DNA from: Hyphomonas sp.
Lineage (GTDB): Bacteria > Pseudomonadota > Alphaproteobacteria > Caulobacterales > Hyphomonadaceae
Length of the DNA stretch: 64,000 nucleotides
Assembly: GCF_018402285.1 (NCBI RefSeq)
Contig: NZ_JAGYJH010000003.1
Span: 1,364,001 to 1,428,000, forward strand
Reading direction: 5' to 3'
A program made the translations under genes and the position numbers. Positions 54,274 to 62,984 of the stretch are shown here, piece by piece; position 1 is the stretch's first letter, and the number at the start of each line of letters is the position of its first letter. Below the pieces are notes generated by a model. It had not been told where the DNA came from, searched no databases, and saw nothing but the letters and a program-made list of their open reading frames with translations.

Positions 54274-54762
54274 ATGGTCCGTTATCTCCTGATTTTTGCG
54301 GTTATTCTCGGCATCGGTCTCGTGATGATGGCCGGAATTCTGGCTCAGAACGGCTACAGCCTGTTTGCGCCGGAAATGCGCATGATGCTGCTCGTCTGCG
54401 TGCTTGTGGCGGCGTATGTCGCCTGGCGCATCTCAACCATCCTCAAGCGGCGGCGGGAAGATGCGGCAGACCGCCGGTCGCCCGGCAGCCCGCCATCGCG
54501 CACTGCCGGGCTGGACGGCCTTCTGGGTGGGAAAAGCCGGTCACAGCTGGAGCGGGAAGCCCGGATAGCCGCGCGGCGCCGCAAGCTGATCGCCGAAGGC
54601 AAGCTGGAAGCGGAGGAGGGTGACCTGCCCGAGCCTGAACCCGAATTGCCTGCGCCGGAGAGCGAAAAGCCGGTCCGCGTGTCATCTTCCGCTTCCGTGA
54701 AGGACAAGATGGCTGCCCGGGCCGAGCGCGTCAGGCGGGCACGGGAAGAGGGGAAGATCTAG
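54274..54762 (+). CDS. membrane-anchored protein of unknown function
   Basis: 162 residues. Two hydrophobic segments (about 4-24 and 32-52) are followed by a long charged tail (RRREDAADRRSPGSP..., SRSQLEREARIAARRRKLIAEGKLEAEEGDLPEPEP). It starts 10 bases after gatA and is probably co-transcribed. The frame begins earlier (54223), inside gatA. I do not recognise the family. Its 3' end overlaps the convergent gene at 54731 by 32 bases. Confidence 0.75.
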   Translation: MVRYLLIFAVILGIGLVMMAGILAQNGYSLFAPEMRMMLLVCVLVAAYVAWRISTILKRRREDAADRRSPGSPPSRTAGLDGLLGGKSRSQLEREARIAARRRKLIAEGKLEAEEGDLPEPEPELPAPESEKPVRVSSSASVKDKMAARAERVRRAREEGKI

Positions 54763-55120
54763 GCGGGCGAGGCGCGCGCGCGGCTTTGGTCTCGGTGGCC
54801 GGGGCTTTGCTGCCGCCGCCTGGCTTGTCGCCGTCCTCATCCTCGGGAGCACCCTCCTCGCGGCTGCGGTCTGTAATCCTGGAGAGATAGACGCCCGCGC
54901 CGACCAAGCCCCCGATGGGGCCAAACTGCAGCAGCATGGCCGCCACGAAGACGATCGGTACGTTCAGCTGCAGATCGCCGAGCATCAGGAAAATGCCTGC
55001 AACCAGCCCGCCGCCCAGGGCGAGCCCGCCCGCAAAGCCCGCCACAATATGTTTCAGGAAGCCCCGCGCAATGCCGCGTTCTTCCTCCCGGGCACCCTCA
55101 AGGATCATCTTGAACAGCAT
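54731..55120 (-). CDS. small membrane protein of unknown function
   Basis: 129 residues from MLFKMILEGAREEERG. Two hydrophobic segments (about 25-47 and 55-78) with Gly-rich turns are followed by a polar Pro/Lys/Asp-rich tail. The frame continues to 55759 antisense to gatB, but I place the start at 55120, past which nothing protein-like is seen. Overlapping stop ends with the convergent neighbour are unusual but short. Confidence 0.65.
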   Translation of the reverse strand: MLFKMILEGAREEERGIARGFLKHIVAGFAGGLALGGGLVAGIFLMLGDLQLNVPIVFVAAMLLQFGPIGGLVGAGVYLSRITDRSREEGAPEDEDGDKPGGGSKAPATETKAARAPRPPRSSPLPVPA

Positions 55121-55150
55121 GCGCGTCCTGCTCCTTGCTCCAACCGGCTG

Positions 55151-55174
55151 ATATTGCCTGAGTGGAGGCAATAT
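55151..55174. promoter_or_regulatory. putative operator palindrome upstream of gatB
   Basis: ATATTGCCT (55151-55159) and AGGCAATAT (55166-55174) form a perfect 9-base-pair inverted repeat with a 6-base spacer, in the 174-base gap between the divergent membrane-protein gene and gatB. The binding factor is unknown. Confidence 0.45.
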
Positions 55175-55294
55175 GAACCCCATTCCGGCGCAGTTCAACA
55201 AGCGCCCGCCCTGCGGTGTCAGCGTCGCTCGACAGGCCCCTCCGGTGAGGGTTAGAAGATCCTCGAATTTGTGCAGGATTGATTGAGAGAAGCG

Positions 55295-56803
55295 ATGAGC
55301 GAACGCACCCCCTTCCGCATCAAAGGCGAAACCGGCGACTGGGAAGTCGTCATGGGGCTCGAAATCCATGCGCAGGTGGCGTCCAATGCCAAGCTGTTCT
55401 CCGGCGCGTCGACCACCTTTGGCGCCGATCCCAACTGCAATGTCTCGCTGGTTGACGCCGCCATGCCGGGCATGTTGCCGGTGATCAACCGCTTCTGCGT
55501 GGAGCAGGCGATCCGCACGGGCCTTGGCCTGAAGGCGCAGATCAACACCTACAGCCGCTTTGACCGCAAGAACTATTTCTATCCCGACCTCCCGCAGGGC
55601 TATCAGATCAGCCAGTTTGCCCACCCCATCGTGGGCGAGGGCGAGATCGAGGTGGATGTCGAGGTGCCGGGCAAGGAGGACTATTCCTTCCCCTGCCGCA
55701 TCGAGCGTCTGCACCTTGAACAGGACGCAGGAAAGTCGATCCACGACATGGACCCGCATGCGACCTATGTGGATCTCAACCGCTCTGGCGTTGCGCTGAT
55801 GGAGATTGTTTCCAAGCCCGACATCCGCTCGCCCGCTGAGGCGGCCGCTTACGTGAAGAAGCTGCGCGCGATCGTCATCGCACTGGGCACCTGCGACGGG
55901 GACATGGAAAAGGGCAACCTGCGCGCCGACGTAAACGTGTCAGTGTGCAAGCCCGGCCAGTATGAGAAGTTTCGCGAGACCGGCGATTTCAGCCATCTGG
56001 GCACGCGTTGCGAGCTCAAGAACATGAACTCCTACCGTTTCATCCAGCAGGCGATCGAATATGAGGCCCGCCGCCAGATCGAGATCATCGAGGGCGGTGG
56101 CAAGGTCGATCAGGAAACCCGCCTGTTCGACCCGGTAAAAGGCGAGACCCGTTCCATGCGCTCCAAAGAGGACGCGCATGATTACCGCTATTTTCCGGAC
56201 CCGGATCTTCTTCCCCTCGAAGTCGAGCAGGCCTGGATTGAAGAGATCCGCAAATCTCTGCCCGAACTGCCTGACCAGAAGCGCGCGCGGTTTGAAAAGG
56301 ATTACGGCCTTTCCCGCTATGATGCGGGCGTTCTGACATCTGATGCCGACAAGGCAGCCTTCTTCGAGGAAGCTGCCACGGGCCGTGACGCAAAGCTGAC
56401 CGCCAACTGGGTGACACAGGAGCTGTTCGGCTATCTCAACAAGGAAGGCCTGGAGCTGTCGCAGAGCCCGGTCTCCGCCAACGCTCTGGGCGGCCTGATC
56501 GAGCTGATCTCAAACGACACGATCAGCGGCAAGATTGCCAAGGATGTCTTTGCGCGGATGATTGCGGGCGAGGGCGAGGCGGCTGCCATCGTCGAGAAGC
56601 ACGGCCTGAAGCAGGTCACTGACACCGGCGCCATCGAGAAGGTTGTCGATGCGATCATCGCGGCAAACCCGGAACAGGTCGCCAAGGTAAAGGACAAGCC
56701 CCAGACGCTCGGCTGGTTTGTCGGCCAGGTGATGAAGGAGTCCGGTGGCAAGGCAAACCCCAAAGCCGTCAACGACATTCTGAAGGCGAAGCTGGGGATC
56801 TGA
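55295..56803 (+). CDS. gatB: Asp/Glu-tRNA amidotransferase subunit B
   Basis: 502 residues from the ATG at 55295. [13 protein letters not shown], the zinc and metal-binding kinase-like core ([21 protein letters not shown]-type segment here [29 protein letters not shown]) and the C-terminal YqeY-like tail ([13 protein letters not shown]) are present. It phosphorylates and amidates Asp-tRNA or Glu-tRNA. Ends in a bidirectional terminator. Confidence 0.97.
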   Translation: MSERTPFRIKGETGDWEVVMGLEIHAQVASNAKLFSGASTTFGADPNCNVSLVDAAMPGMLPVINRFCVEQAIRTGLGLKAQINTYSRFDRKNYFYPDLPQGYQISQFAHPIVGEGEIEVDVEVPGKEDYSFPCRIERLHLEQDAGKSIHDMDPHATYVDLNRSGVALMEIVSKPDIRSPAEAAAYVKKLRAIVIALGTCDGDMEKGNLRADVNVSVCKPGQYEKFRETGDFSHLGTRCELKNMNSYRFIQQAIEYEARRQIEIIEGGGKVDQETRLFDPVKGETRSMRSKEDAHDYRYFPDPDLLPLEVEQAWIEEIRKSLPELPDQKRARFEKDYGLSRYDAGVLTSDADKAAFFEEAATGRDAKLTANWVTQELFGYLNKEGLELSQSPVSANALGGLIELISNDTISGKIAKDVFARMIAGEGEAAAIVEKHGLKQVTDTGAIEKVVDAIIAANPEQVAKVKDKPQTLGWFVGQVMKESGGKANPKAVNDILKAKLGI

Positions 56804-56824
56804 TTTTCCTCCTGCCTGAACAAG

Positions 56825-56863
56825 AAAAGGCCCGTGGGCGGTTGCTCACGGGCCTTTTCTTTT
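56825..56863. terminator. bidirectional Rho-independent terminator
   Basis: AAAAGGCCCGTG (56825-56836) pairs with CACGGGCCTTTT (56847-56858), with a T-rich tail to 56863. It serves gatB on the plus strand and the HIT gene on the minus strand. Confidence 0.9.
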
Positions 56864-56879
56864 GCCTTGGGGGTCTGGT

Positions 56880-57314
56880 TCAGATCGCCGCGCGGATCTT
56901 CGCTGCAATCGGCGCCAGCTCATCGGGCCTGGCCATTGTGCCTGTGCCGTGGCGGCCCATCTCCCTGCTTTCCCAGATCGGGATGATGTGGAAGTGAAGA
57001 TGGAAGACGGTCTGCCCGGCGGGGGTTCCGTTGAACTGCATCACGCGCAAGCCGTCGGGCTTCAGGCCCCATTCGACCGCTTTGGCCACCCGCTGCACGC
57101 GCAGCATGTAGCTGCCCAGGCGGTCTGCCGGCATGTCGAGGAAGTTGCGCGCCTCTATGCCTTTCGGGATCACCAGCGTATGCCCGTCGCTTTGGGGAAA
57201 CACGTCCATGAAGGCGAGGGCGACATCATCCTCGAACACTTTCAGGCTCGGCATGTCACCGCGCAGGATTTTGGCGAAGATATTGTCGGGATCGTAGGCG
57301 GCGTGAAGGGTCAT
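56880..57314 (-). CDS. HIT-family nucleotide hydrolase
   Basis: 144 residues. IFAKILRGDMPSLKVFEDDVALAFMDVFPQSDGHTLVIP is the normal start and the catalytic histidine triad is QTVFHLHFHIIPIW (HxHxHxx). HIT proteins cleave AMP- or nucleotidyl-conjugates such as adenosine phosphoramidates. It starts 5 bases after the DUF482 gene's stop and probably shares its mRNA. Confidence 0.93.
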   Translation of the reverse strand: MTLHAAYDPDNIFAKILRGDMPSLKVFEDDVALAFMDVFPQSDGHTLVIPKGIEARNFLDMPADRLGSYMLRVQRVAKAVEWGLKPDGLRVMQFNGTPAGQTVFHLHFHIIPIWESREMGRHGTGTMARPDELAPIAAKIRAAI

Positions 57315-57319
57315 GCGGT

Positions 57320-58483
57320 TTACGGCTCTTTCTTGAACGGAGTCCGGTCTCGCAAATAGTTCATGTCTTCGTCAACTGCCGCGCGCTCGCGCTCCAGATA
57401 ATCGGAGACGGCGTCGCGGAAGCCCGGATGGGCGATCCAGTGGGCCGATCGGGTGAGGACGGGGGCATAGCCGCGGGCGAGCTTGTGGCCGCCCTGGGCG
57501 CCGGCTTCGACCGTTTTCAGGCCGTGAGCGATGGCATAGTCTATGGCCTGGTAATAGCAGGTCTCGAAGTGCAGCATCGGGCGGCCGTCCAGCGTGCCCC
57601 AATAGCGGCCATAGAGTGTGTCCGAGCCGACAAGGTTCATGGCTCCGGCAATGATCTCATCGCCTTCACAGGCGAAGATGAAGAGCAAGTCCTTGGCCAT
57701 CCGTTCCCGGATGAGCGAGAAGGATTTTCGTGTGAGATAGGGCGATCCCCATTTGCGGTTTCCGGTGTCCATGTAGAATTCAAAGAAGATGTCGAGATGG
57801 TCCTCGGTGATTTCTTCGCCGCGCACATGCCGGAAGATGAGGCCCGCCTGCGCCCTGGCGCGTTCCTTGCGCAGGTTCTTGCGTTTCTCCGAGGAGAGGC
57901 TGGCGAGGAAATCATCAAATGATCCGTACCCGTCATTTCGCCAGTGGAACTGCTGGTCGGTACGGGAGAGGAAGCCGGCTTTCTCAAGGGGCGGGGCTTC
58001 GCCGTCCTCGATGAAATTGATGTGGAGGGAAGAGACGCCGGTCTGCTCGGCCAGCTGCAGGGCGCCGTCGAGCAGCGCGGCGCGGTAAAGCTCCGCGTCC
58101 GGCCCCGGCGCAACGAGGCGGCGGCGGCCTGTCACCGGTGTGAACGGCACAGCGCAGAGCAGCTTGGGGTAATAATCCCCGCCCGCCCGCTGCCAGGCCT
58201 CGGCCCAACTCTGATCAAACACGAATTCGCCGCGCGAATGGTATTTAAACCACATCGGCATGGCCGCGCGCAGGCGTTCATTGGTGTCGCGCACAAGGAT
58301 ATGCGCGCCGCGCCAGCCGGTGCGCGGGGTAGCGGCGCCGGAGCTTTCCATGGCTTCGAGGAATTCCCAGCTCAGGAAAGGGTCGTAGGCAAGGCCCGGA
58401 GGATTGGCCACGGCGTTCCATTCGGCGGGGTCGACGCCGGAGAGGGAGGAAACGGAACTGATCTGGGGGAGGGCGGCGTCCAT
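57320..58483 (-). CDS. GNAT-like DUF482 protein
   Basis: 387 residues of the peptidogalycan/FemAB-like DUF482 group: YDPFLSWEFLEAMESSGAATPRTGW near the start, FDQSWAEAWQRAGGDYYPKL, and LHFETCYYQAIDYAIAHGLKTVEAGAQGGHKLARGYAP near the C-terminus. These have the GNAT fold and are thought to transfer acyl or aminoacyl groups; no substrate is established. ATG at 58483 preferred to the TTG at 58492. Confidence 0.9.
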   Translation of the reverse strand: MDAALPQISSVSSLSGVDPAEWNAVANPPGLAYDPFLSWEFLEAMESSGAATPRTGWRGAHILVRDTNERLRAAMPMWFKYHSRGEFVFDQSWAEAWQRAGGDYYPKLLCAVPFTPVTGRRRLVAPGPDAELYRAALLDGALQLAEQTGVSSLHINFIEDGEAPPLEKAGFLSRTDQQFHWRNDGYGSFDDFLASLSSEKRKNLRKERARAQAGLIFRHVRGEEITEDHLDIFFEFYMDTGNRKWGSPYLTRKSFSLIRERMAKDLLFIFACEGDEIIAGAMNLVGSDTLYGRYWGTLDGRPMLHFETCYYQAIDYAIAHGLKTVEAGAQGGHKLARGYAPVLTRSAHWIAHPGFRDAVSDYLERERAAVDEDMNYLRDRTPFKKEP

Positions 58484-58494
58484 GGCCCTCAAAT

Positions 58495-59229
58495 CTAGGG
58501 CGCGAGGGCGCCCAGCGCCAGCGCCGGGCTGAAATGTTCAAAGATTATGGCCGGGCCAAGGGGTTTCAGCGCGGCCAGATCGGCCTGCGTGCGCACCGTC
58601 CAGACGACAAATGGCATGTCGCGGCTCTCTGTTACGGCGGCGGCGCGGGCGGCGTCTGTGTAGTGGACGGCAAGGTAGTCGATGCCGTCCTCGATGGCGC
58701 GCGCCGCGAAGGTATCAAAATACGCTGCGCCGAACTGCGCGCTGGGCGCGATCAGCTGGCCGCGCATCAGGCCCTCGGGAAGCGCGCGCACGGCGATGTC
58801 GGAAAAGCTCATGACTGCGGCCAGACCCGGCCAGTCCAGCAGCCGCGCGCCGGTCTTTGCAGCGAACGCGGCAGCATCCGTGCTGCCGTCGATCTTCATC
58901 TCCGCCAGCATCGGCAGGTCCTGCGGCCAGAAGGAGAGGAGGTCCTCGAAGGAGGCGAGCCCCTCCGGCCCGCCATTCAGGCGGCGGGTTTGCAGCGCGC
59001 TGGCAGGCAGGGTCTCAACCTCGCCGGGCGCGCCGGTCATGCGCTCCAGAAACAGATCATGGAACACCATGATCTCGCCATCGCCCGAGGGGCGCAGGTC
59101 AAACTCGATGCCAAGGCCGGCCGCCGCCGCGGCCCTGAAGCTGCCAAGAGAGTTCTCCGGCAGCCCGTCCGTCGTCCAGAGGCCGCGATGGGCGTAGGCG
59201 AAGTCCTTCAGGGCAAAGCGGCGTGCCAT
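58495..59229 (-). CDS. glycerophosphodiester phosphodiesterase-family protein
   Basis: 244 residues. AHRGLWTTDGLPENSLGSF (first catalytic His and metal-binding Glu) and EFDLRPSGDGEIMVFHD (second His) define the GDPD fold. It hydrolyses glycerophosphodiesters to glycerol-3-phosphate and an alcohol. No signal peptide, so cytosolic. It lies 8 bases from the RidA gene and 11 from the DUF482 gene: one probable operon. Confidence 0.92.
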   Translation of the reverse strand: MARRFALKDFAYAHRGLWTTDGLPENSLGSFRAAAAAGLGIEFDLRPSGDGEIMVFHDLFLERMTGAPGEVETLPASALQTRRLNGGPEGLASFEDLLSFWPQDLPMLAEMKIDGSTDAAAFAAKTGARLLDWPGLAAVMSFSDIAVRALPEGLMRGQLIAPSAQFGAAYFDTFAARAIEDGIDYLAVHYTDAARAAAVTESRDMPFVVWTVRTQADLAALKPLGPAIIFEHFSPALALGALAP

Positions 59230-59237
59230 CCTGCGTC

Positions 59238-59699
59238 TCAGGCGATCTCGAAGATGGCGTCAACTTCCACAGCCACGCCGAGCGGCAGGGTGGGGCAGGC
59301 AACGGCCGAGCGGGCATGGGCGCCGACTTCCGGGCCAAACACCTCAACCATCAGGTCCGAGCAGCCATTCACGACCTGCGGAATGTCCACGAAGGAGGGC
59401 GCGGCATTGACGAAGCCGCCAAGCTTCACAACGCGCTTGATACGCGAGAGGTCACCCACAGCCGCCTTCGCCTGCGCGATGAGGTTGATGCCGCAGACGC
59501 GCGCGGCCTGCTGGCCGGCGGAGAGTTCCATATTCTCGCCAAGGCGGCCGAGGATGCGGCCTTCGGCTGTGGCCGAAACCTGGCCCGAGACGAAGAGCAT
59601 GTTGCCGGTAATGACGAAGGGCACATAGGTGGCCACCGGCTTCATCGGGGCAGGCAGGGCGATGCCAAGGGCGTCGAGACGGGCTTCGGGGGTGGACAT
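59238..59699 (-). CDS. RidA-family protein
   Basis: 153 residues with the YjgF/RidA fold: VATYVPFVITGNMLFVSGQ, NLIAQAKAAVGDLSRIKRVVKL and a C-terminal segment VEVDAIFEIA. RidA proteins remove reactive enamine/imine intermediates, but this longer subgroup lacks the final Arg-containing motif in its usual form, so activity is uncertain. First gene of a probable operon with the GDPD-type gene. Confidence 0.88.
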   Translation of the reverse strand: MSTPEARLDALGIALPAPMKPVATYVPFVITGNMLFVSGQVSATAEGRILGRLGENMELSAGQQAARVCGINLIAQAKAAVGDLSRIKRVVKLGGFVNAAPSFVDIPQVVNGCSDLMVEVFGPEVGAHARSAVACPTLPLGVAVEVDAIFEIA

Positions 59700-59751
59700 G
59701 GAAACTCCTGTTGAATCTTCGGGCTCGTCCTAACCCGGCGGACGGCCCGAG

Positions 59752-61026
59752 TCAGCCCTCAGGTTTCTTCGCCGATTTCGCCGCCCGCCCTGTCACCACG
59801 GCGCCGGTGCCGAATTTGGCGCGGGCCTTGTCGGACGCGCGTTCGGCGGCGGCGCGTTTGGCGACTTTGGGGTCGATGAGGTCTGTTCCGTCGCCGCGGT
59901 AATCGGAGAGTTCCGACAGGCCAACGCCGATCAGGCGGTACTTCACCGGGCCTATCGCTTCTTTCAGGAGCAGGGGCCGGGCGGCGCGGAACACTTCCTG
60001 GGCAAGCTGGGTCGGCTCGCTCAGGGATGTACGCCGCGTCAGCGGATGGAAGTCGGAGGTCTTTAGCTTCAACGTCACCACCCGGCCTGAAACACCCTCC
60101 GCCTTGGCCCGGTCAGCGGTCTTCACGCTGAGGCGCCAGAGATGGTCCTCCAGGATGCCGGTGTCGGCGGTGTCCTCGAAGAAGGTCGTCTCGCTGGAAA
60201 CCGATTTGCGGTCTTCGTGCGGGGTGACTTTTCGGGTGTCGTGGCCATGGGCGCAGCGCTTGAGCCAGTCTCCCGTCTCGCCATAGCGCCGGATCAGGTT
60301 TTTGAGGTCCGCCTTCTGGATGTCCTCGATGGTGTAGAAACCGTCCTTGGCGAGGGATTCGGCGAATTTCGGGCCCACCCCGTGCAGGAAGCCGACCGGG
60401 TGGGGCGCCAGGAAGGCTTCGGCCTCGTCCGGCGCGATGATGGCAAAGCCGCGCGGCTTGTCGATCTCGCTGGCGGTCTTGGCGAGGAACTTGTTGGCCG
60501 AGAGGCCGACGGAGACAGTCACGCCCACCTCTCGCTCCACATTCTTCGCCAGCCGGGCAAGGCTCGCTGCCGGCGGCGCGCCGTGCAGGCGTTCCGTTCC
60601 GGCCAGGTCGAGATAGGCCTCGTCGATGGAAACCTGCTGAACCAGCGGGGTCAGATGGTCCATCTCGGCGCGAATCGCTTTGGCTGCGTCGCGGTATTTC
60701 CGGAAATCTGGCGGCACAACGACCGCGTCCGGGCACAGTTTGAGCGCCTTGAACATCGGCATGGCCGAGCGCACGCCATAGAGCCGCGCAATGTAGCAGC
60801 AAGTGGTTACCACGCCGCGCTGGCCGCCGCCGACAATCAGCGGCTTGTCCTTGAGCGTTGGATTATCTCGCTTTTCGACCGTGGCGTAGAAGGCGTCACA
60901 GTCCACATGCGCAATCGAGAGGCTGAAAAGCGCCCGATGGGACACGGTTCTGCGGCTGCCACAGGCGGGGCAGGTGGCGAGATCGGCCTCGCTCTTGTGC
61001 TGGCAATCGCGGCAAAGACTCGACAT
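59752..61026 (-). CDS. dinB: DNA polymerase IV (Y-family) with N-terminal zinc ribbon
   Basis: 424 residues. An unusual N-terminal extension carries a four-cysteine zinc-ribbon (C5, C8, C19, C22). The catalytic core starts IAHVDCDAFYATVEKRDNP and has the SIDEAYLDLAG acidic pair, with the little-finger domain at the C-terminus. This extended form is typical of alphaproteobacterial DinB. It bypasses lesions at the cost of fidelity. Start at 61026; the frame runs upstream to 61128. It is divergent from divK. Confidence 0.93.
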   Translation of the reverse strand: MSSLCRDCQHKSEADLATCPACGSRRTVSHRALFSLSIAHVDCDAFYATVEKRDNPTLKDKPLIVGGGQRGVVTTCCYIARLYGVRSAMPMFKALKLCPDAVVVPPDFRKYRDAAKAIRAEMDHLTPLVQQVSIDEAYLDLAGTERLHGAPPAASLARLAKNVEREVGVTVSVGLSANKFLAKTASEIDKPRGFAIIAPDEAEAFLAPHPVGFLHGVGPKFAESLAKDGFYTIEDIQKADLKNLIRRYGETGDWLKRCAHGHDTRKVTPHEDRKSVSSETTFFEDTADTGILEDHLWRLSVKTADRAKAEGVSGRVVTLKLKTSDFHPLTRRTSLSEPTQLAQEVFRAARPLLLKEAIGPVKYRLIGVGLSELSDYRGDGTDLIDPKVAKRAAAERASDKARAKFGTGAVVTGRAAKSAKKPEG

Positions 61027-61140
61027 GGCGGATATGTTCCTGCCATGTTCCTGCAGCCGCCGCAAACATGCCCTGCGGCAGGCGTAAAGGCGCGTTAACA
61101 TTTTGCAGTATAGCTGAAGCTGGCGCACCCACGCCCGCGC

Positions 61141-61163
61141 GAATCGTCAACTAATTCGGACTC
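61141..61163. promoter_or_regulatory. two GANTC methylation sites upstream of divK
   Basis: GAATC (61141-61145) and GACTC (61159-61163) both match GANTC, the CcrM methylation target that modulates GcrA-dependent promoters in the Caulobacter lineage. They lie within 26 bases of the divK start. A full CtrA box was not found. Confidence 0.5.
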
Positions 61164-61165
61164 TT

Positions 61166-61558
61166 ATGGTCAAGAAGCGATCCGGAAAGGTGCTTGTTGT
61201 TGAGGACAATGAACTCAACATGCGCCTCTTTTGCGACCTGTTGGGCGCATACGGCTTCACGACCTTTCAGTGCCGTGACGGGGCAAAGGCTGTGGAGATT
61301 GCGCGCAAGGAGCTTCCCGATCTCATCATCATGGACATCCAGCTGCCGGAAGTCTCAGGCCTCGACATCACCCGCTGGCTTAAGGACGACAAGAAGGTCG
61401 CCCATATTCCCGTCCTTGCCGTCACCGCCTTTGCCATGCGCGCCGATGAGCAGCGCGTGCGCGAAGCAGGCTGTGAAGGCTATCTCTCCAAGCCGATCCA
61501 GATTGCCTCTTTCATCCGCGCGGTTGAAGCGCTGATGCCCAAGGAACCGGCGGCATGA
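61166..61558 (+). CDS. divK: DivK single-domain response regulator
   Basis: 130 residues, a receiver domain only: VVEDNELNMRLFCDLL, phosphoacceptor D57 in LIIMDIQLPEVSGLD, VTAFAMRADEQ and GYLSKPIQIASF. In Caulobacterales DivK relays PleC/DivJ signals that govern polarity and CtrA activity. It overlaps pleD by 4 bases, the conserved divK-pleD operon, which supports the name. Confidence 0.95.
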   Translation: MVKKRSGKVLVVEDNELNMRLFCDLLGAYGFTTFQCRDGAKAVEIARKELPDLIIMDIQLPEVSGLDITRWLKDDKKVAHIPVLAVTAFAMRADEQRVREAGCEGYLSKPIQIASFIRAVEALMPKEPAA

Positions 61559-62922
61559 CTGCGCGGATCCTCGTCGTGGATGATATCGAGGCGAACCGCC
61601 GCCTGCTTCAGGCCAAGCTTGAAGCGCAGTACCACACGGTATTGCTCGCCGAGCACGGTGCCCAGGCGCTGGAACTTGCTCATGCCGAGGCCCCCGAGAT
61701 CATCCTGCTCGACGTGATGATGCCCGGTATGGATGGCTATGAGGTTTGCCGGCGCCTCAAGGCCGATCCGGTCACTTCCTATATCCCGGTCGTCATGGTC
61801 ACCGCGCTCAGCGAGATGGAAGACCGCGTGCGCGGGCTGGACGCGGGGGCAGAGGACTTCCTCACCAAGCCGGTGGATGATTTCCTGCTGAATTCCCGCA
61901 TCACTGCCCTGATGCGCTACAACACGGTTGCCTCCGAACTGCGCCAGCGCGAGGCCAGCGGCATCCGCTCCGGCGCGATGGAAGAACTCAACCGCGACGA
62001 GATCGATCGGCCTTCCCGCATCTTCATCGTGGACGATGAGGCCCGCTCCTCTGCGCGCCTTGCCAACACCCTGCGCGCGCAGGGTCATAAGGCGACGACC
62101 CTCATGGAAGCCGGCGACATGGGCGAGCTCGCCTCCGAACGGGTGGATGTCCTGATCCTCTCCCTTTCTGCCCGCAGCTTCGATCCGCTGAAACTGATCG
62201 CGCATTTCAAGATGAACCCGGTCACCCGGTCCATTTCGGTGATCCTCATCTGCGATCCCCATGACAAGGCCAAGGCCCTGCGCGGGCTCGAGATCGGCGC
62301 CAGTGACATGATCACCATCCCGATTGACCGGCAGGAGCTGGCCGCGCGCATCCGCACCCAGACACGCCGTACACGGTATATCGATATTCTGCGCCAGCGC
62401 GTGGACCGGGGCCTTGAGCTTTCGGTCATCGACCAGCTCACCGGACTGCACAACCGGCGCTACATGAATGGCCAGCTTGAACAGTTCATGCAGCGCGCCG
62501 TGCGCGGCAACCAGCCCTTGTCGCTGATGATGGCCGACATCGACCACTTCAAGGCCGTCAACGACACCCATGGTCACCAGGCCGGGGATGATGTGCTGCG
62601 GGAAATCGGTAAGCGCCTGCGCGCCAATGTGCGCCCCACCGATGTCGTCTGCCGCACGGGCGGGGAAGAATTCGTCGTGCTGATGCCAAATACGCCAGGC
62701 GACCTTGCCTGCGCGGCGGCCGAGCGCATCCGCAAGGCTGTGGCCGCCGAAACGTTTCCCGTGTTGGGCGGGTCGCAGAGCCTGCGCATCACGGTGAGCG
62801 CCGGGGTCTCAACCTTGCAGGGCGCCGATGACAGGGCCGACGATCTGATGCACCGCGCCGATACCGCGCTTTACCAGGCCAAGACCGGCGGGCGCAACCG
62901 CGTCGAGAGCATTGCGGCCTGA
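61555..62922 (+). CDS. pleD: PleD diguanylate cyclase response regulator
   Basis: 455 residues: receiver 1 (about 1-120, D53 in LLDVMMPGMDGYE), a degenerate second receiver (about 155-275, with LILSLSARS where the Asp would lie) and a C-terminal GGDEF domain (about 290-455) with GGEEF at 369-373 and an RxxD inhibitory site (RPTD) just before. Phosphorylated PleD dimerises and makes c-di-GMP, driving the swarmer-to-stalked transition. Overlaps divK by 4 bases. Confidence 0.97.
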   Translation: MTARILVVDDIEANRRLLQAKLEAQYHTVLLAEHGAQALELAHAEAPEIILLDVMMPGMDGYEVCRRLKADPVTSYIPVVMVTALSEMEDRVRGLDAGAEDFLTKPVDDFLLNSRITALMRYNTVASELRQREASGIRSGAMEELNRDEIDRPSRIFIVDDEARSSARLANTLRAQGHKATTLMEAGDMGELASERVDVLILSLSARSFDPLKLIAHFKMNPVTRSISVILICDPHDKAKALRGLEIGASDMITIPIDRQELAARIRTQTRRTRYIDILRQRVDRGLELSVIDQLTGLHNRRYMNGQLEQFMQRAVRGNQPLSLMMADIDHFKAVNDTHGHQAGDDVLREIGKRLRANVRPTDVVCRTGGEEFVVLMPNTPGDLACAAAERIRKAVAAETFPVLGGSQSLRITVSAGVSTLQGADDRADDLMHRADTALYQAKTGGRNRVESIAA

Positions 62923-62984
62923 TTGACTTCCCGCTTTGGCAGGCTCACAGCGGCACAGTAGCTGGCTGAGGAAGCTCTGCGCTC

